NCBI GenBank assembly: GCA_964599635.1
Contig: CAZRGM010000004.1
Location: forward strand, 1-32,271
From: WJMT01 sp964599635
GTDB lineage: Bacteria; Acidobacteriota; Aminicenantia; Aminicenantales; Aminicenantaceae
Length of the DNA: 32,271 nt
Direction of reading: 5' to 3'
Shown: in pieces, positions 6,078 to 13,737 of the stretch
How the letters are laid out: every line of letters starts with the position of its first letter
Position numbering within the stretch: position 1 is the first letter of the stretch
Translations under genes and position numbers: made by a program
Notes under the pieces: model-generated
Database searches by the model: none
Seen by the model: only the letters and a program-made list of their open reading frames with translations
What the model was told of the DNA's origin: nothing

Positions 6078-7601
6078 ATGCTATTTAAAATTGCTGGAGC
6101 TGCTCTTTATGGAGTGGAAGCTTATTTAGTGGAGGTAGAGGTCGACATAGCTTTCGGAGTGCCTGATTTTATTACGGTTGGGCTCCCAGATAAAACTGTT
6201 AGGGAAAGCAGAGAGAGAGTAAAGACTGCTCTAAAAAATTGTGGTTATCCTATCACAAGGAGAAAAATCATCATTAATCTGGCTCCAGCTGATCGGAAAA
6301 AAGAGGGATCCTCATTTGATCTACCTATAGCTCTGGGGCTTCTGGCCCATCAGGAGGCTTTTCCCAGTAACCGTCTTCAAGAATTTTTATTTTCTGGTGA
6401 ATTAGCTCTTGACGGCAGGCTCAAACCAGGACATGGGATTCTTCCTGTGGCCGTGTTAGCGAAGAAAAAAAAGTTTAGAGGTATTGTTATCCCGAAAGCC
6501 AATGAAAAAGAGGCTGCTCTGGTCAAGGGAATAGAGATATATGGTCTGAATGATATTTCTGAAGTGATTCATCTTCTCAATGGAAGTGATCATATCAAGC
6601 CGTCTCATTTTGACCTAGCGGAACTCCTTAAAAATGAAAATATGAGCTATGACTTTAAAGATATCAAAGGACAAAATCACTGTAAACGTGCTTTGGAAGT
6701 GGCTGCAGCTGGGGGCCATAATGTGCTTATGGTTGGACCTCCCGGAGCTGGGAAGACCATGATGGCCCGGCGTCTTCCCACCATCATGCCTCCTATGACC
6801 TTTGATGAGATCATTGAGACCACTCAAATATACAGTGTTTCAGGGCTTTTGAGGAATAAGGGAGCGGTGGTCAACAGGCCTTTCCGGGCTCCTCATCACA
6901 CCACATCCGATGCCGGGTTGATCGGTGGAGGTGTGATTCCCCGGCCAGGAGATGTCAGTTTAGCCCATCATGGAGTTCTTTTTTTGGACGAACTTCCAGA
7001 ATTCCGAAAAAAAGCTTTGGAAAGTCTTAGGCAGCCCATGGAAGATTGTCAAGTCACTATTTCCAGAGCTTCTATGTCTGTAACCTATCCTTCTTCTTTT
7101 ATGCTGGTTGCTTCCATGAATCCTTATGAAGATTCGTACTGTTCTTTTCCTGATTCGGGATATGAATGTACCGACAGTCAAAGATACAGATACTATTCAA
7201 AAATCTCCGGTCCTCTGCTTGATAGAATAGATATCCATTTAGAAGTCCCTAAAGTTAATTACAAAGATATCTCTTCTGAAGATGAGGGGGAATCATCTCA
7301 AAAAATAAGAGAAAGAGTTATCCGTGCTAGAAAAAGACAGCTGAAGCGATTCAGAAATCAAAAGATTTTCTGTAATGCTGAAATGGGAGTTAAGCAGGTA
7401 AAGTCTTTCTGCAAACGGGATCAGGAAGGAGAGGAGCTCTTGCACATGGCGGTTGATAAATTGGGATTCAGTGCCAGGGCTTATGATAGGGCTCTTAAGG
7501 TGGCCCGGACGATCGCTGATCTAGAGGGGGTGGAGAAATTGAGATCTGCTCATATATCAGAGGCCATCCAATATCGGATGATGGATCGGTATTTTAAGTG
7601 A
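6078..7601 (+). CDS. comM: ComM/YifB-family Mg-chelatase-like AAA+ ATPase
   Basis: A full-length 507-residue member of the ComM (YifB) family. ComM is a hexameric helicase that promotes branch migration when single-stranded DNA from natural transformation is integrated. The N-terminal Lon-protease-like (ChlI) domain covers about 1-175, with the characteristic VGLPDKTVRESRERVK and INLAPAD segments. The AAA+ module has Walker A GPPGAGKT (220-227), a Walker B-type stretch LFLDELPEF near 295-303, and the Mg-chelatase C-terminal domain with FSARAYDRALKVARTIADL near the end. Natural competence cannot be concluded, since comM is widespread in bacteria that are not known to be competent. Identification is secure. 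Confidence 0.95.
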   Translation: MLFKIAGAALYGVEAYLVEVEVDIAFGVPDFITVGLPDKTVRESRERVKTALKNCGYPITRRKIIINLAPADRKKEGSSFDLPIALGLLAHQEAFPSNRLQEFLFSGELALDGRLKPGHGILPVAVLAKKKKFRGIVIPKANEKEAALVKGIEIYGLNDISEVIHLLNGSDHIKPSHFDLAELLKNENMSYDFKDIKGQNHCKRALEVAAAGGHNVLMVGPPGAGKTMMARRLPTIMPPMTFDEIIETTQIYSVSGLLRNKGAVVNRPFRAPHHTTSDAGLIGGGVIPRPGDVSLAHHGVLFLDELPEFRKKALESLRQPMEDCQVTISRASMSVTYPSSFMLVASMNPYEDSYCSFPDSGYECTDSQRYRYYSKISGPLLDRIDIHLEVPKVNYKDISSEDEGESSQKIRERVIRARKRQLKRFRNQKIFCNAEMGVKQVKSFCKRDQEGEELLHMAVDKLGFSARAYDRALKVARTIADLEGVEKLRSAHISEAIQYRMMDRYFK

Positions 7602-7630
7602 GTGATGTTCATTCATAAAATATGTATTCA

Positions 7631-7650
7631 TTTCTAAAATAGTTTAGAAA
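7631..7650. other. Perfect 8-bp inverted repeat
   Basis: TTTCTAAA, ATAG, TTTAGAAA: an 8-bp stem with a 4-nt loop, 30 bases past the comM stop. It is AT-rich and lacks a T-tract, so it is not a convincing terminator by itself. Confidence 0.3.
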
Positions 7651-7667
7651 GGAAGGGCAAGATTTAC

Positions 7668-7710
7668 TCATTAATAAGCAGGATTGTTATTAATGATATC
7701 AAGCTTTTTT
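7668..7710 (+). terminator. Possible weak terminator after comM
   Basis: TCATTAATAA (7668-7677) and TTATTAATGA (7687-7696) make a perfect 10-bp stem with a 9-nt loop. A T-run (7705-7710) follows after eight bases within a second small hairpin (ATCAA 7698-7702 with TTGAT 7709-7713). The stem is nearly all A-T and the T-run is not directly adjacent, so efficiency is doubtful. The 273-bp gap 7602-7874 holds otherwise only the promoter candidate at 7801-7831. Confidence 0.35.
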
Positions 7711-7800
7711 GATTTCAATTCACTGTTTGCGATTTAAAGAATTTTAATATCTCTTCAGTCACACCCAGATTTCATAAAGGGTACGGACATGTTGGTTTTT

Positions 7801-7831
7801 TTGATGAAATAGGCGTTGAGTTGTGTATAAT
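7801..7831 (+). promoter_or_regulatory. Candidate promoter for the C_GCAxxG / DUF1080 pair
   Basis: TATAAT at 7826-7831 is a perfect -10 box. TTGATG at 7801-7806 is the best -35 but with a 19-bp spacer, two more than ideal. Transcription would start near 7838, about 37 bases before the ATG. Confidence 0.4.
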
Positions 7832-7874
7832 AAGATGAATGAATCAATTAGGATAATATCAAGAAGGAGGGAAA

Positions 7875-8450
7875 ATGGAATTAAAGAAAAAAAATGACCT
7901 CACTCGAAGGGATTTTATGTACTCTGTCTCAGGTATTCTGGCGGGAGTCTATTTCAGAAGCCATCTGAACAATTTGAGCACTCCTTTTGCTCAAGAGAAA
8001 CAATTAGTAGAAGAGCTTTCTGGGCAAGAAGTCGAGATAGTGAAGAAATCTTCCATGGCAGAGGAGTTTACGGATTATTATGGAAAAGGATATTCCTGTG
8101 CAGAGTCCATGTTGATGGTTTCTCTAAATCATCTCAGCCTATCAGATAAATATATTTGGGCAGCCTGTGGTTTTGGTGGCGGAATAGGAAAAGGGGACTT
8201 ATGTGGTCTTCTAACAGGAGGAATTATGGGATTGGGATTTGCGGCCGGTGAGTTCGGAGAAGAGAGAATTGAAGCGAAAATGAAATGCAGTGGAATGGTT
8301 GATCAGTACTGGAGATGGTGGCTTTCTCAAGCTCCCTTAAAATGCAAAGATATCAGGACTCCAGGGACAAGCTCAAAAGTCTGTGTTCGACTGGGCAAGC
8401 TGGCTGCGGCTAAAGTCCAAAATCTTATTGCTGAAATGAGGGAAAAATGA
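7875..8450 (+). CDS. Tat-exported C_GCAxxG_C_C family protein
   Basis: A 191-residue protein with an N-terminal twin-arginine signal (LTRRDFMYSVSG, RR at 11-12, then a hydrophobic stretch to about 27), implying folded export, often used for proteins carrying a metal or redox cofactor. The body matches the C_GCAxxG_C_C family: conserved cysteines C75 (GYSCAES), C98 (ACGFGGGIGKGDLCG), C110, C138, C157 and C170, with the glycine-rich GLLTGGIMGLG. The family is widespread in anaerobes and its biochemical role is not known to me; the cysteine pattern suggests a metal or Fe-S site. A strong AAGGAGG lies just upstream of the ATG. The stop overlaps the next start by four bases (ATGA). Confidence 0.85.
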   Translation: MELKKKNDLTRRDFMYSVSGILAGVYFRSHLNNLSTPFAQEKQLVEELSGQEVEIVKKSSMAEEFTDYYGKGYSCAESMLMVSLNHLSLSDKYIWAACGFGGGIGKGDLCGLLTGGIMGLGFAAGEFGEERIEAKMKCSGMVDQYWRWWLSQAPLKCKDIRTPGTSSKVCVRLGKLAAAKVQNLIAEMREK

Positions 8451-9139
8451 AAAGAGCATCCCTTGTTTTGAACTCAGTCTTGTTGTTAGTTTTAATCACC
8501 CATTTAACACCTCAAATGTTGGGTCAGGAAAAGCAGACGTTTGATTTGGAAAAAGAGGGATTCATCCAGATTTTTGATCAAGAAACTTTGGAAGGATGGC
8601 GTAAGCTTTCAGAATACAGCGGAGATTGTGGTAAATGGGAAGTGGAGGATGGAATCCTCATAGGAAGTCAGTATCCGGAAGGAAAAGGGGGCCTTCTCGT
8701 CACAAAAGAAAAATACAAAGATTTTGAACTTTACGCTGAAGTTAAGGCTGATTATCCTGTTGATTCGGGTCTTTTTTTAAGAGTTCAGCCCAGTGTGCTC
8801 TCTTATCAAATAACTATAGATTACAGGCCAGAAGGTGAGGTGGGAGCGGTTTACTGTCCTTTAGGAGGAGATTTTTTATTTCATAATCCTGGTGTCAAAG
8901 AGATGTGGAAAAAAGATTCGTACAATCAGGTTTCCATCAGCATAAAAGGCCAACCTCCACTCATTAAAGTTAATATAAACGGGAAAGATGTGGTTGAGTT
9001 TAAAGATCAATTGGTTGATGGAAAATATCGGGTGCCTGAGGAGGGATTCATAGGAGTCCAGGTTCACCCAGGTGAGAGCTGGGGCCAAGGGAATCGGATT
9101 TATTTCAGAAAGATAATGGTAAAGCCTATCCTTGAATAA
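8447..9139 (+). CDS. Secreted DUF1080-type (3-keto-disaccharide hydrolase) lectin-like protein
   Basis: A 230-residue protein with a Sec signal peptide (MKR, hydrophobic 7-20, probable cleavage after LGQ at about 26). The mature part has the concanavalin-like jelly-roll pattern of DUF1080 / PF06439: FIQIFDQETLEGW near the start, KWEVEDGILIG (63-73), FELYAEVKADYPVDSGLFLR (93-112) and the closing GFIGVQVHPGE with RIYFRKIMVK. Characterised relatives act on 3-keto-sugars or bind carbohydrates outside the cytoplasm. It overlaps the Tat-exported gene upstream by 4 bp, so the two are made together and both exported. The substrate is unknown. It converges with hutI, only 15 bases away. Confidence 0.82.
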   Translation: MKRASLVLNSVLLLVLITHLTPQMLGQEKQTFDLEKEGFIQIFDQETLEGWRKLSEYSGDCGKWEVEDGILIGSQYPEGKGGLLVTKEKYKDFELYAEVKADYPVDSGLFLRVQPSVLSYQITIDYRPEGEVGAVYCPLGGDFLFHNPGVKEMWKKDSYNQVSISIKGQPPLIKVNINGKDVVEFKDQLVDGKYRVPEEGFIGVQVHPGESWGQGNRIYFRKIMVKPILE

Positions 9140-9154
9140 TGAAATTCAGGTATG

Positions 9155-10429
9155 TCATCCATGGAGGATCCCGTTTTTTACCACCCATTTCCCGTTTTTG
9201 ATCACATGGGTCACAGGATTAATCCCAAAATGATAAACAAGATAAGGGTAATTCGGAGCATCGCATAGAATAAGATCCATTTTTTTCCCAACTTCAAGAC
9301 TTCCTATTTCTTTATGACGATCGACCGCATAGGCTGCATTCAGGGTGACCGCATTTATGGCTTCTTCGACACTCAAGCCCATCGTGTAGACCCCTAACTG
9401 CATGATAAAAAATAATGATTCAGTCATGGAGCTTCCCGGATTGAAATCTGTTGCCAGAGCCACGGCAGCTCCAGACTGAATGAGCCTCCGGGAAGGCGCC
9501 CTTTTATTCTGCATAAGAAAGAACGGGACACCAGGGAGCAGAACGGCTGCTGTTGAGCTTTCTGATATTTTTTGAATGCCTTCTTCGTCTATGGCTATAA
9601 GATGTTCTGCAGAAACGGCTTTTTCTTCAGCAGCCAATTGGGCGCCTCCCAGAGATGAAAATTCATCGGCATGAATTTTTATTTTAAATCCGGCTTTTTT
9701 ACCGGTACGGATCAGGGTTTTTGATTCCTCTATGGAAAAAACACCCTCTTCGCAGAATATATCAAAAAATTCTGCTAGTTTTTTTTCTTTGACAGCGGGG
9801 ATGATTTTTTGAGTGAGGAGTTTTATATAATCATCCTTTCTGTTTTGATACTCCTTGGGCACCTCATGGGCTCCCATGAAAGTAGAAATGATATCCACAG
9901 GGTGGATTTTGTCTGCTTCTTTTAATGCTTTAAGCTGCTTTATTTCATCCTGGAGGTTGAGTCCGTACCCGCTTTTGGCCTCTACCGTGGTTGTGCCGTG
10001 CAGGAGCATCGTGTTAAGCCTTTTGAGGCAGAGAGATACGATCTCTTTTTCAGATGCCTTCCTTGTTTTTTCAACAGTCCTTTGGATTCCCATGCCTTTT
10101 TGAGCGAGCTGAAGATAGGTCATCCCTTTAATCCGAAGAATAAACTCATCTTCTCTACTTCCCGCAAACGGGAGGTGAGTGTGGGAGTCCACTAACCCAG
10201 GAAGGCAGGTCATTCCTTTGCCTTCTACATGGATACAATCGGGTGTTTCCACGACCATTTTCTTTAATTCATTTTCACTGCCCACAAAAACAATCTTTCC
10301 TTTTTCTGAGGCAATACAGCCTCTCTCAATAACTCCCAGGTCTTGCAGGCTGTTTTTTCTTTTGGGTGCAGGCCCTTTACATGTGAGGAGCTGATTGCAT
10401 CCAGTAACGATAAGGTCAGCTGATTTCAT
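9155..10429 (-). CDS. hutI: Imidazolonepropionase
   Basis: A 424-residue amidohydrolase matching imidazolonepropionase, which hydrolyses 4-imidazolone-5-propionate to N-formimino-glutamate in histidine degradation. Metal site motif DSHTHLPFAG (81-90) with H83 and H85, later KIHADEFSSLGGAQLA, SAEHL and LATDFNPGS, which carry the further His and Asp ligands; length fits the family (about 400-420). No other hut gene is nearby. Unexpectedly, it is the last gene of the dcw operon: its ATG lies inside the end of ftsZ (14-bp overlap), so it should be transcribed and perhaps translated together with cell-division genes. There is no good ribosome site directly before the ATG, which supports coupling. 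Confidence 0.93.
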   Translation of the reverse strand: MKSADLIVTGCNQLLTCKGPAPKRKNSLQDLGVIERGCIASEKGKIVFVGSENELKKMVVETPDCIHVEGKGMTCLPGLVDSHTHLPFAGSREDEFILRIKGMTYLQLAQKGMGIQRTVEKTRKASEKEIVSLCLKRLNTMLLHGTTTVEAKSGYGLNLQDEIKQLKALKEADKIHPVDIISTFMGAHEVPKEYQNRKDDYIKLLTQKIIPAVKEKKLAEFFDIFCEEGVFSIEESKTLIRTGKKAGFKIKIHADEFSSLGGAQLAAEEKAVSAEHLIAIDEEGIQKISESSTAAVLLPGVPFFLMQNKRAPSRRLIQSGAAVALATDFNPGSSMTESLFFIMQLGVYTMGLSVEEAINAVTLNAAYAVDRHKEIGSLEVGKKMDLILCDAPNYPYLVYHFGINPVTHVIKNGKWVVKNGILHG

Positions 10430-11636
10430 AAGGAGATTTACCTATGGATCTCTCTTTGTTTTTTCTAATAAATGATGGTGTGTCATAGGAGTCCCATCTT
10501 TTTTCCCAACTTGTTTTGGGCGTTTCATCTATCACTCGATTTCCCCTGGGTCGAAATACATAAGGGGGAGTTTCTCCGGGAATTTCAAAGGGAGGGGGCG
10601 TTTCGTTTGCTGGATGGGAGATCAGTTCCTGGGGTGTGATTTGTTCTTGTTCTGTTTTTTCTTCGAATCCAGTCGCAATCACAGTCACTTTGACTGTTTC
10701 TTTCATTGAGGTGTCTATAACTGTTCCGAAAATAATATTGGCGTCTGGATGGGCTTTTTGATGAATCAGTTCAGAAGCTTTGGAGACTTCATGCAGACGG
10801 ACATCCTTTCCTCCAGTGATGTTGATCAGCACTCCCTGTGCTCCAGAAATAGAAGTGTCCACCAGAAGAGGGGATGAAATCGCTTTTTGAGCGGCGTCTA
10901 TAGCTCTGTTTTCTCCTGAGGCCATTCCAGTTCCCATAAAAGCCATTCCCATTCCTTTCATGATGGATTTGACATCAGCGAAATCAAGGTTGATCAAGCC
11001 GGGTCTTGTTATAAGGTCTGAGATTCCCTGAACCGCCTGGCGTAAGATATCGTCTGCCATTCTGAAGGCTTCCTGCATGGATGTGTCCAGATTAACAGTT
11101 TCCAGAAGCCTTTCATTAGGGATTGAAATCACAGTGTCGACAACAGATCGCAGGTCATCAAGTCCATCACTTGCTTGATTGGCTCTGATTTTCCCTTCAA
11201 AACTAAAGGGGAGAGTCACAATAGCGATGGCCAGAGCGTCCATTTCAGAAGCAAGGTTGGCTAAGACGGGAGTGGCTCCAGTCCCTGTTCCTCCACCTAG
11301 ACCGGCTGTGAGAAAGACCATATCAGCCCCTTCCAGCAGTTCGATCAGTTTTTCAGTGTCCTCCATGGCTGCTTCCTTTCCGATATCGGGACGGCCTCCG
11401 GAACCAAGGCCTTTGGTGAGCTTGTTTCCTATCTGGACCTTTGTTCCTGCTTTGTTGCTGTTTAATGCCTGGAGGTCGGTATTGACAGAAATAAATTCGA
11501 CACCATCAATATTTGACTCGATCATGCGGTTGACCGCATTACCTCCTCCTCCACCGATTCCAATAACCCTGATTTTTGCTCCAGGGCTTTCATCAACCAG
11601 ATGAAATTTTAGTTTACTTTTTTGTTCCTCACTCAT
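10416..11636 (-). CDS. ftsZ: Cell division GTPase FtsZ
   Basis: Tubulin-like GTPase that polymerises into the Z ring at the division site. The 406-residue protein has RVIGIGGGGGNAVNRMI (23-39), the tubulin signature GGGTGTG (114-120) and the T7 region NLDFADVKSIM with the catalytic Asp. A Pro-rich linker leads to the conserved C-terminal peptide YDTPSFIRK (384-392), which binds FtsA; it is followed by a further 14 residues, a slightly longer tail than usual. A strong AGGAGG lies five bases before the ATG. It follows ftsA by nine bases and overlaps hutI at its 3' end. Confidence 0.98.
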   Translation of the reverse strand: MSEEQKSKLKFHLVDESPGAKIRVIGIGGGGGNAVNRMIESNIDGVEFISVNTDLQALNSNKAGTKVQIGNKLTKGLGSGGRPDIGKEAAMEDTEKLIELLEGADMVFLTAGLGGGTGTGATPVLANLASEMDALAIAIVTLPFSFEGKIRANQASDGLDDLRSVVDTVISIPNERLLETVNLDTSMQEAFRMADDILRQAVQGISDLITRPGLINLDFADVKSIMKGMGMAFMGTGMASGENRAIDAAQKAISSPLLVDTSISGAQGVLINITGGKDVRLHEVSKASELIHQKAHPDANIIFGTVIDTSMKETVKVTVIATGFEEKTEQEQITPQELISHPANETPPPFEIPGETPPYVFRPRGNRVIDETPKTSWEKRWDSYDTPSFIRKNKERSIGKSPYEIS

Positions 11637-11645
11637 TGTTGCCTC

Positions 11646-12869
11646 CTATGCTTCTTTGAGCCAATCTTTAAGTTTGGCCCAGAAGCCTTTCTTTTTATCT
11701 TTAGAAAATCCTTTTTCTTTCCATTTATTGAATCCGTGAAGGAGGAGGCCTACTGAAGTGGAATAATCAGGAGTGCTGACTCTATCGACTAAGCCTCCAG
11801 CTCCTCCTGGATCACCCCTTCTTACAGGCAGATCAAAGACTCCTTCAGCAATTTCTTCAAGCCCTTCCAGAAGAGAGGTCCCCCCTGTGAGAACAATCCC
11901 AGAATTCAATGATTTCTCATACCCCATTCTTTTGATATCATTATCAATCAGGCGGAATATTTCTTCGGCTCTCGGCTGAATGATCTCAGCAAGAAGCTGT
12001 CTTGAAAGAACTCTTGCCTTTTTCCCCCGGCCTACCGAAGGGACTTCAATGGTATCCTGTTCGTCGACGAGAGGGGTGGAAACGCATCCAAATTTTTTCT
12101 TGATCTTTTCCGCCTCAGGAATAGGAGTGCGGAGTCCTACGGCAATGTCATTTGTAAAATTGTCCCCTCCAATGGGGATAACAGATGTGTACCAGAGGCT
12201 TCCTCGTTCAAAGATGGCTATTTCTGTGGTCCCTCCGCCAAGATCGATCAATCCCACTCCCAATTCCATTTCATCAGGGGTAAGAACTGACTGGCTGGTT
12301 GCGATTTGATTCAATACGATTTGTTCGATACCGATCCCGGTGCGGGATATGCAGGTTCTTAGGTTTTGGACTGAAGTGATGGCTCCGGTGACAATGTGGA
12401 CATTGACTTCTAGTTTAATGCCGCTCATTCCCAGCGGATATTTGATTCCATCTTGTTCATCGACGACATATTCTTGAGGAATTATGTGAATGATTTCTCT
12501 GTCAGGAGGGATCGAAACAGCTTTGGATTGTTCGATGACTCGCCTGATGTCTTCTTTAGAGATTTCTCTGTTTTTTCCAGATACGGCAATCACGCCTCTG
12601 CTGTTAAAGCTTTTAATATGGGCTCCAGAAATTCCAATGTAGGCTGAATCAATTTCAAATCCAGCCATAAGTTCTGCTTCCTGCTGCGCTTTTTTTATGG
12701 CTTCCACGGTTGCATCAAGATTAACCACCACTCCTTTTCTCAATCCCCTTGAAGCTGCGGTTCCTATGCCGATAATTTCTATTTTTTTCTCTTCCGTGAC
12801 TTCTCCGATGAGGGCAGTGATTTTTTTGGTCCCTATATCAATCCCGACTATATATCCATTTTTAGGCAT
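11646..12869 (-). CDS. ftsA: Cell division protein FtsA
   Basis: Actin-like ATPase that tethers FtsZ to the membrane. The 407-residue sequence has the phosphate-1 motif GIDIGTKKITALIGEV (9-24), the FtsA-specific 1C domain around residues 85-165, phosphate-2 GVGLIDLGGGTTEIAIF near 203, and adenosine motif SGIVLTGGTSLLEGL near 322. The C-terminus ends in a basic amphipathic segment (KKKGFWAKLKDWLKEA), the membrane-targeting helix. A ribosome site AGGAGGAG precedes the ATG, and the start overlaps the ftsQ stop by one base. Ordinary member of the family. Confidence 0.97.
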   Translation of the reverse strand: MPKNGYIVGIDIGTKKITALIGEVTEEKKIEIIGIGTAASRGLRKGVVVNLDATVEAIKKAQQEAELMAGFEIDSAYIGISGAHIKSFNSRGVIAVSGKNREISKEDIRRVIEQSKAVSIPPDREIIHIIPQEYVVDEQDGIKYPLGMSGIKLEVNVHIVTGAITSVQNLRTCISRTGIGIEQIVLNQIATSQSVLTPDEMELGVGLIDLGGGTTEIAIFERGSLWYTSVIPIGGDNFTNDIAVGLRTPIPEAEKIKKKFGCVSTPLVDEQDTIEVPSVGRGKKARVLSRQLLAEIIQPRAEEIFRLIDNDIKRMGYEKSLNSGIVLTGGTSLLEGLEEIAEGVFDLPVRRGDPGGAGGLVDRVSTPDYSTSVGLLLHGFNKWKEKGFSKDKKKGFWAKLKDWLKEA

Positions 12870-13735
12870 CAGTGCTCCTCCTTCTCTGACATGAATATTC
12901 GGTTATCAGACTTTTTATTTCCAGGTGTCAGTATATAACGGTCTTTAAACCTCATATTTATGCTTTTTAATTCTCCAAATTTGTTAAAATATGACTTCTT
13001 ATTTAAGTAGTCTTGGATTTTTTGGGGGAAGTCATTATGCCCCAGAATCAGCCATGGGGAGTCTTGTTTCAGCTTGATTGAGACGCATTTGTATTTTGAA
13101 AGGTCCATTGTCTTGATAAGAATCCTTTGTTCTGGGGGAAGGCTTTTGAGACAGGTTAAGGCAAGCTCCAGTTTGTCCTCAGCTTTGGATTTAAATTCGC
13201 TCTCATCAGTGAGAACGGGGAAGTGGATCTTTTCAGTTGGATTGACAGGCTGCAGGGATATCCCGTTTTCATCAATAAGGAAGTACTGATCTTTCTTTAT
13301 GATGGCTGCAGGCACTCTTTCTTTTATGTCTATGTTCAAGGCAGAAGGAAATATTTTTTTAATACGGACCTCTTTAACCCAGGGTTGTGATTTGATGGTC
13401 TTCTGTATGCTCTTGATATCAAGAAGCAGAAGGTTTCCGAGTTTTTTCCCATTGAAAAGATTCTGAGTGAAGTTTTTCAATTCAGGTTTTGTGCAGTAAA
13501 TTTCAATTTTATCCACTTCTAATCGGCTCCATGTGATGAGGAAGAGATAGGTCTGCTGGAGAAGAAAGAAAAAACCAAAGATGAGCAGGAAGCTTATCAT
13601 GACGTGTGCAGGGCGGACCTTGATTTTCCTTTTGATCCGATTAGACTGCTCTTCTTCTGAATTTCTGCGGAAATAGAGATAGGATAAGATAGGGTTTATT
13701 TTCTGTTTGAACGGAGGATTCAAATTAACAGCCAT
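12869..13735 (-). CDS. ftsQ: Cell division protein FtsQ/DivIB
   Basis: A 288-residue bitopic membrane protein: basic cytoplasmic N-terminus (1-44), one transmembrane helix at about 45-66, then a POTRA domain at about 73-140 (VDKIEIYCTKPELKNF through SALNIDIKERVPAAII) and a beta domain with YFLIDENGISL. FtsQ links FtsL/FtsB to early division proteins in the divisome. It starts two bases after murC ends, with no murB or ddl between as seen in many other dcw clusters, and it is one base into ftsA at its 3' end. POTRA pattern and position make the assignment firm although primary sequence conservation in this family is low. Confidence 0.92.
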   Translation of the reverse strand: MAVNLNPPFKQKINPILSYLYFRRNSEEEQSNRIKRKIKVRPAHVMISFLLIFGFFFLLQQTYLFLITWSRLEVDKIEIYCTKPELKNFTQNLFNGKKLGNLLLLDIKSIQKTIKSQPWVKEVRIKKIFPSALNIDIKERVPAAIIKKDQYFLIDENGISLQPVNPTEKIHFPVLTDESEFKSKAEDKLELALTCLKSLPPEQRILIKTMDLSKYKCVSIKLKQDSPWLILGHNDFPQKIQDYLNKKSYFNKFGELKSINMRFKDRYILTPGNKKSDNRIFMSEKEEH

Positions 13736-13737
13736 TT

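Noticed and set aside
11179..11604. 141-codon open frame on the plus strand
   Set aside because: It lies wholly antisense to the conserved core of ftsZ, is rich in Pro and Ser from the complementary codons, and has no ribosome site.
11980..12309. 109-codon open frame on the plus strand
   Set aside because: Antisense to ftsA with no start signal; a shadow of the coding frame.
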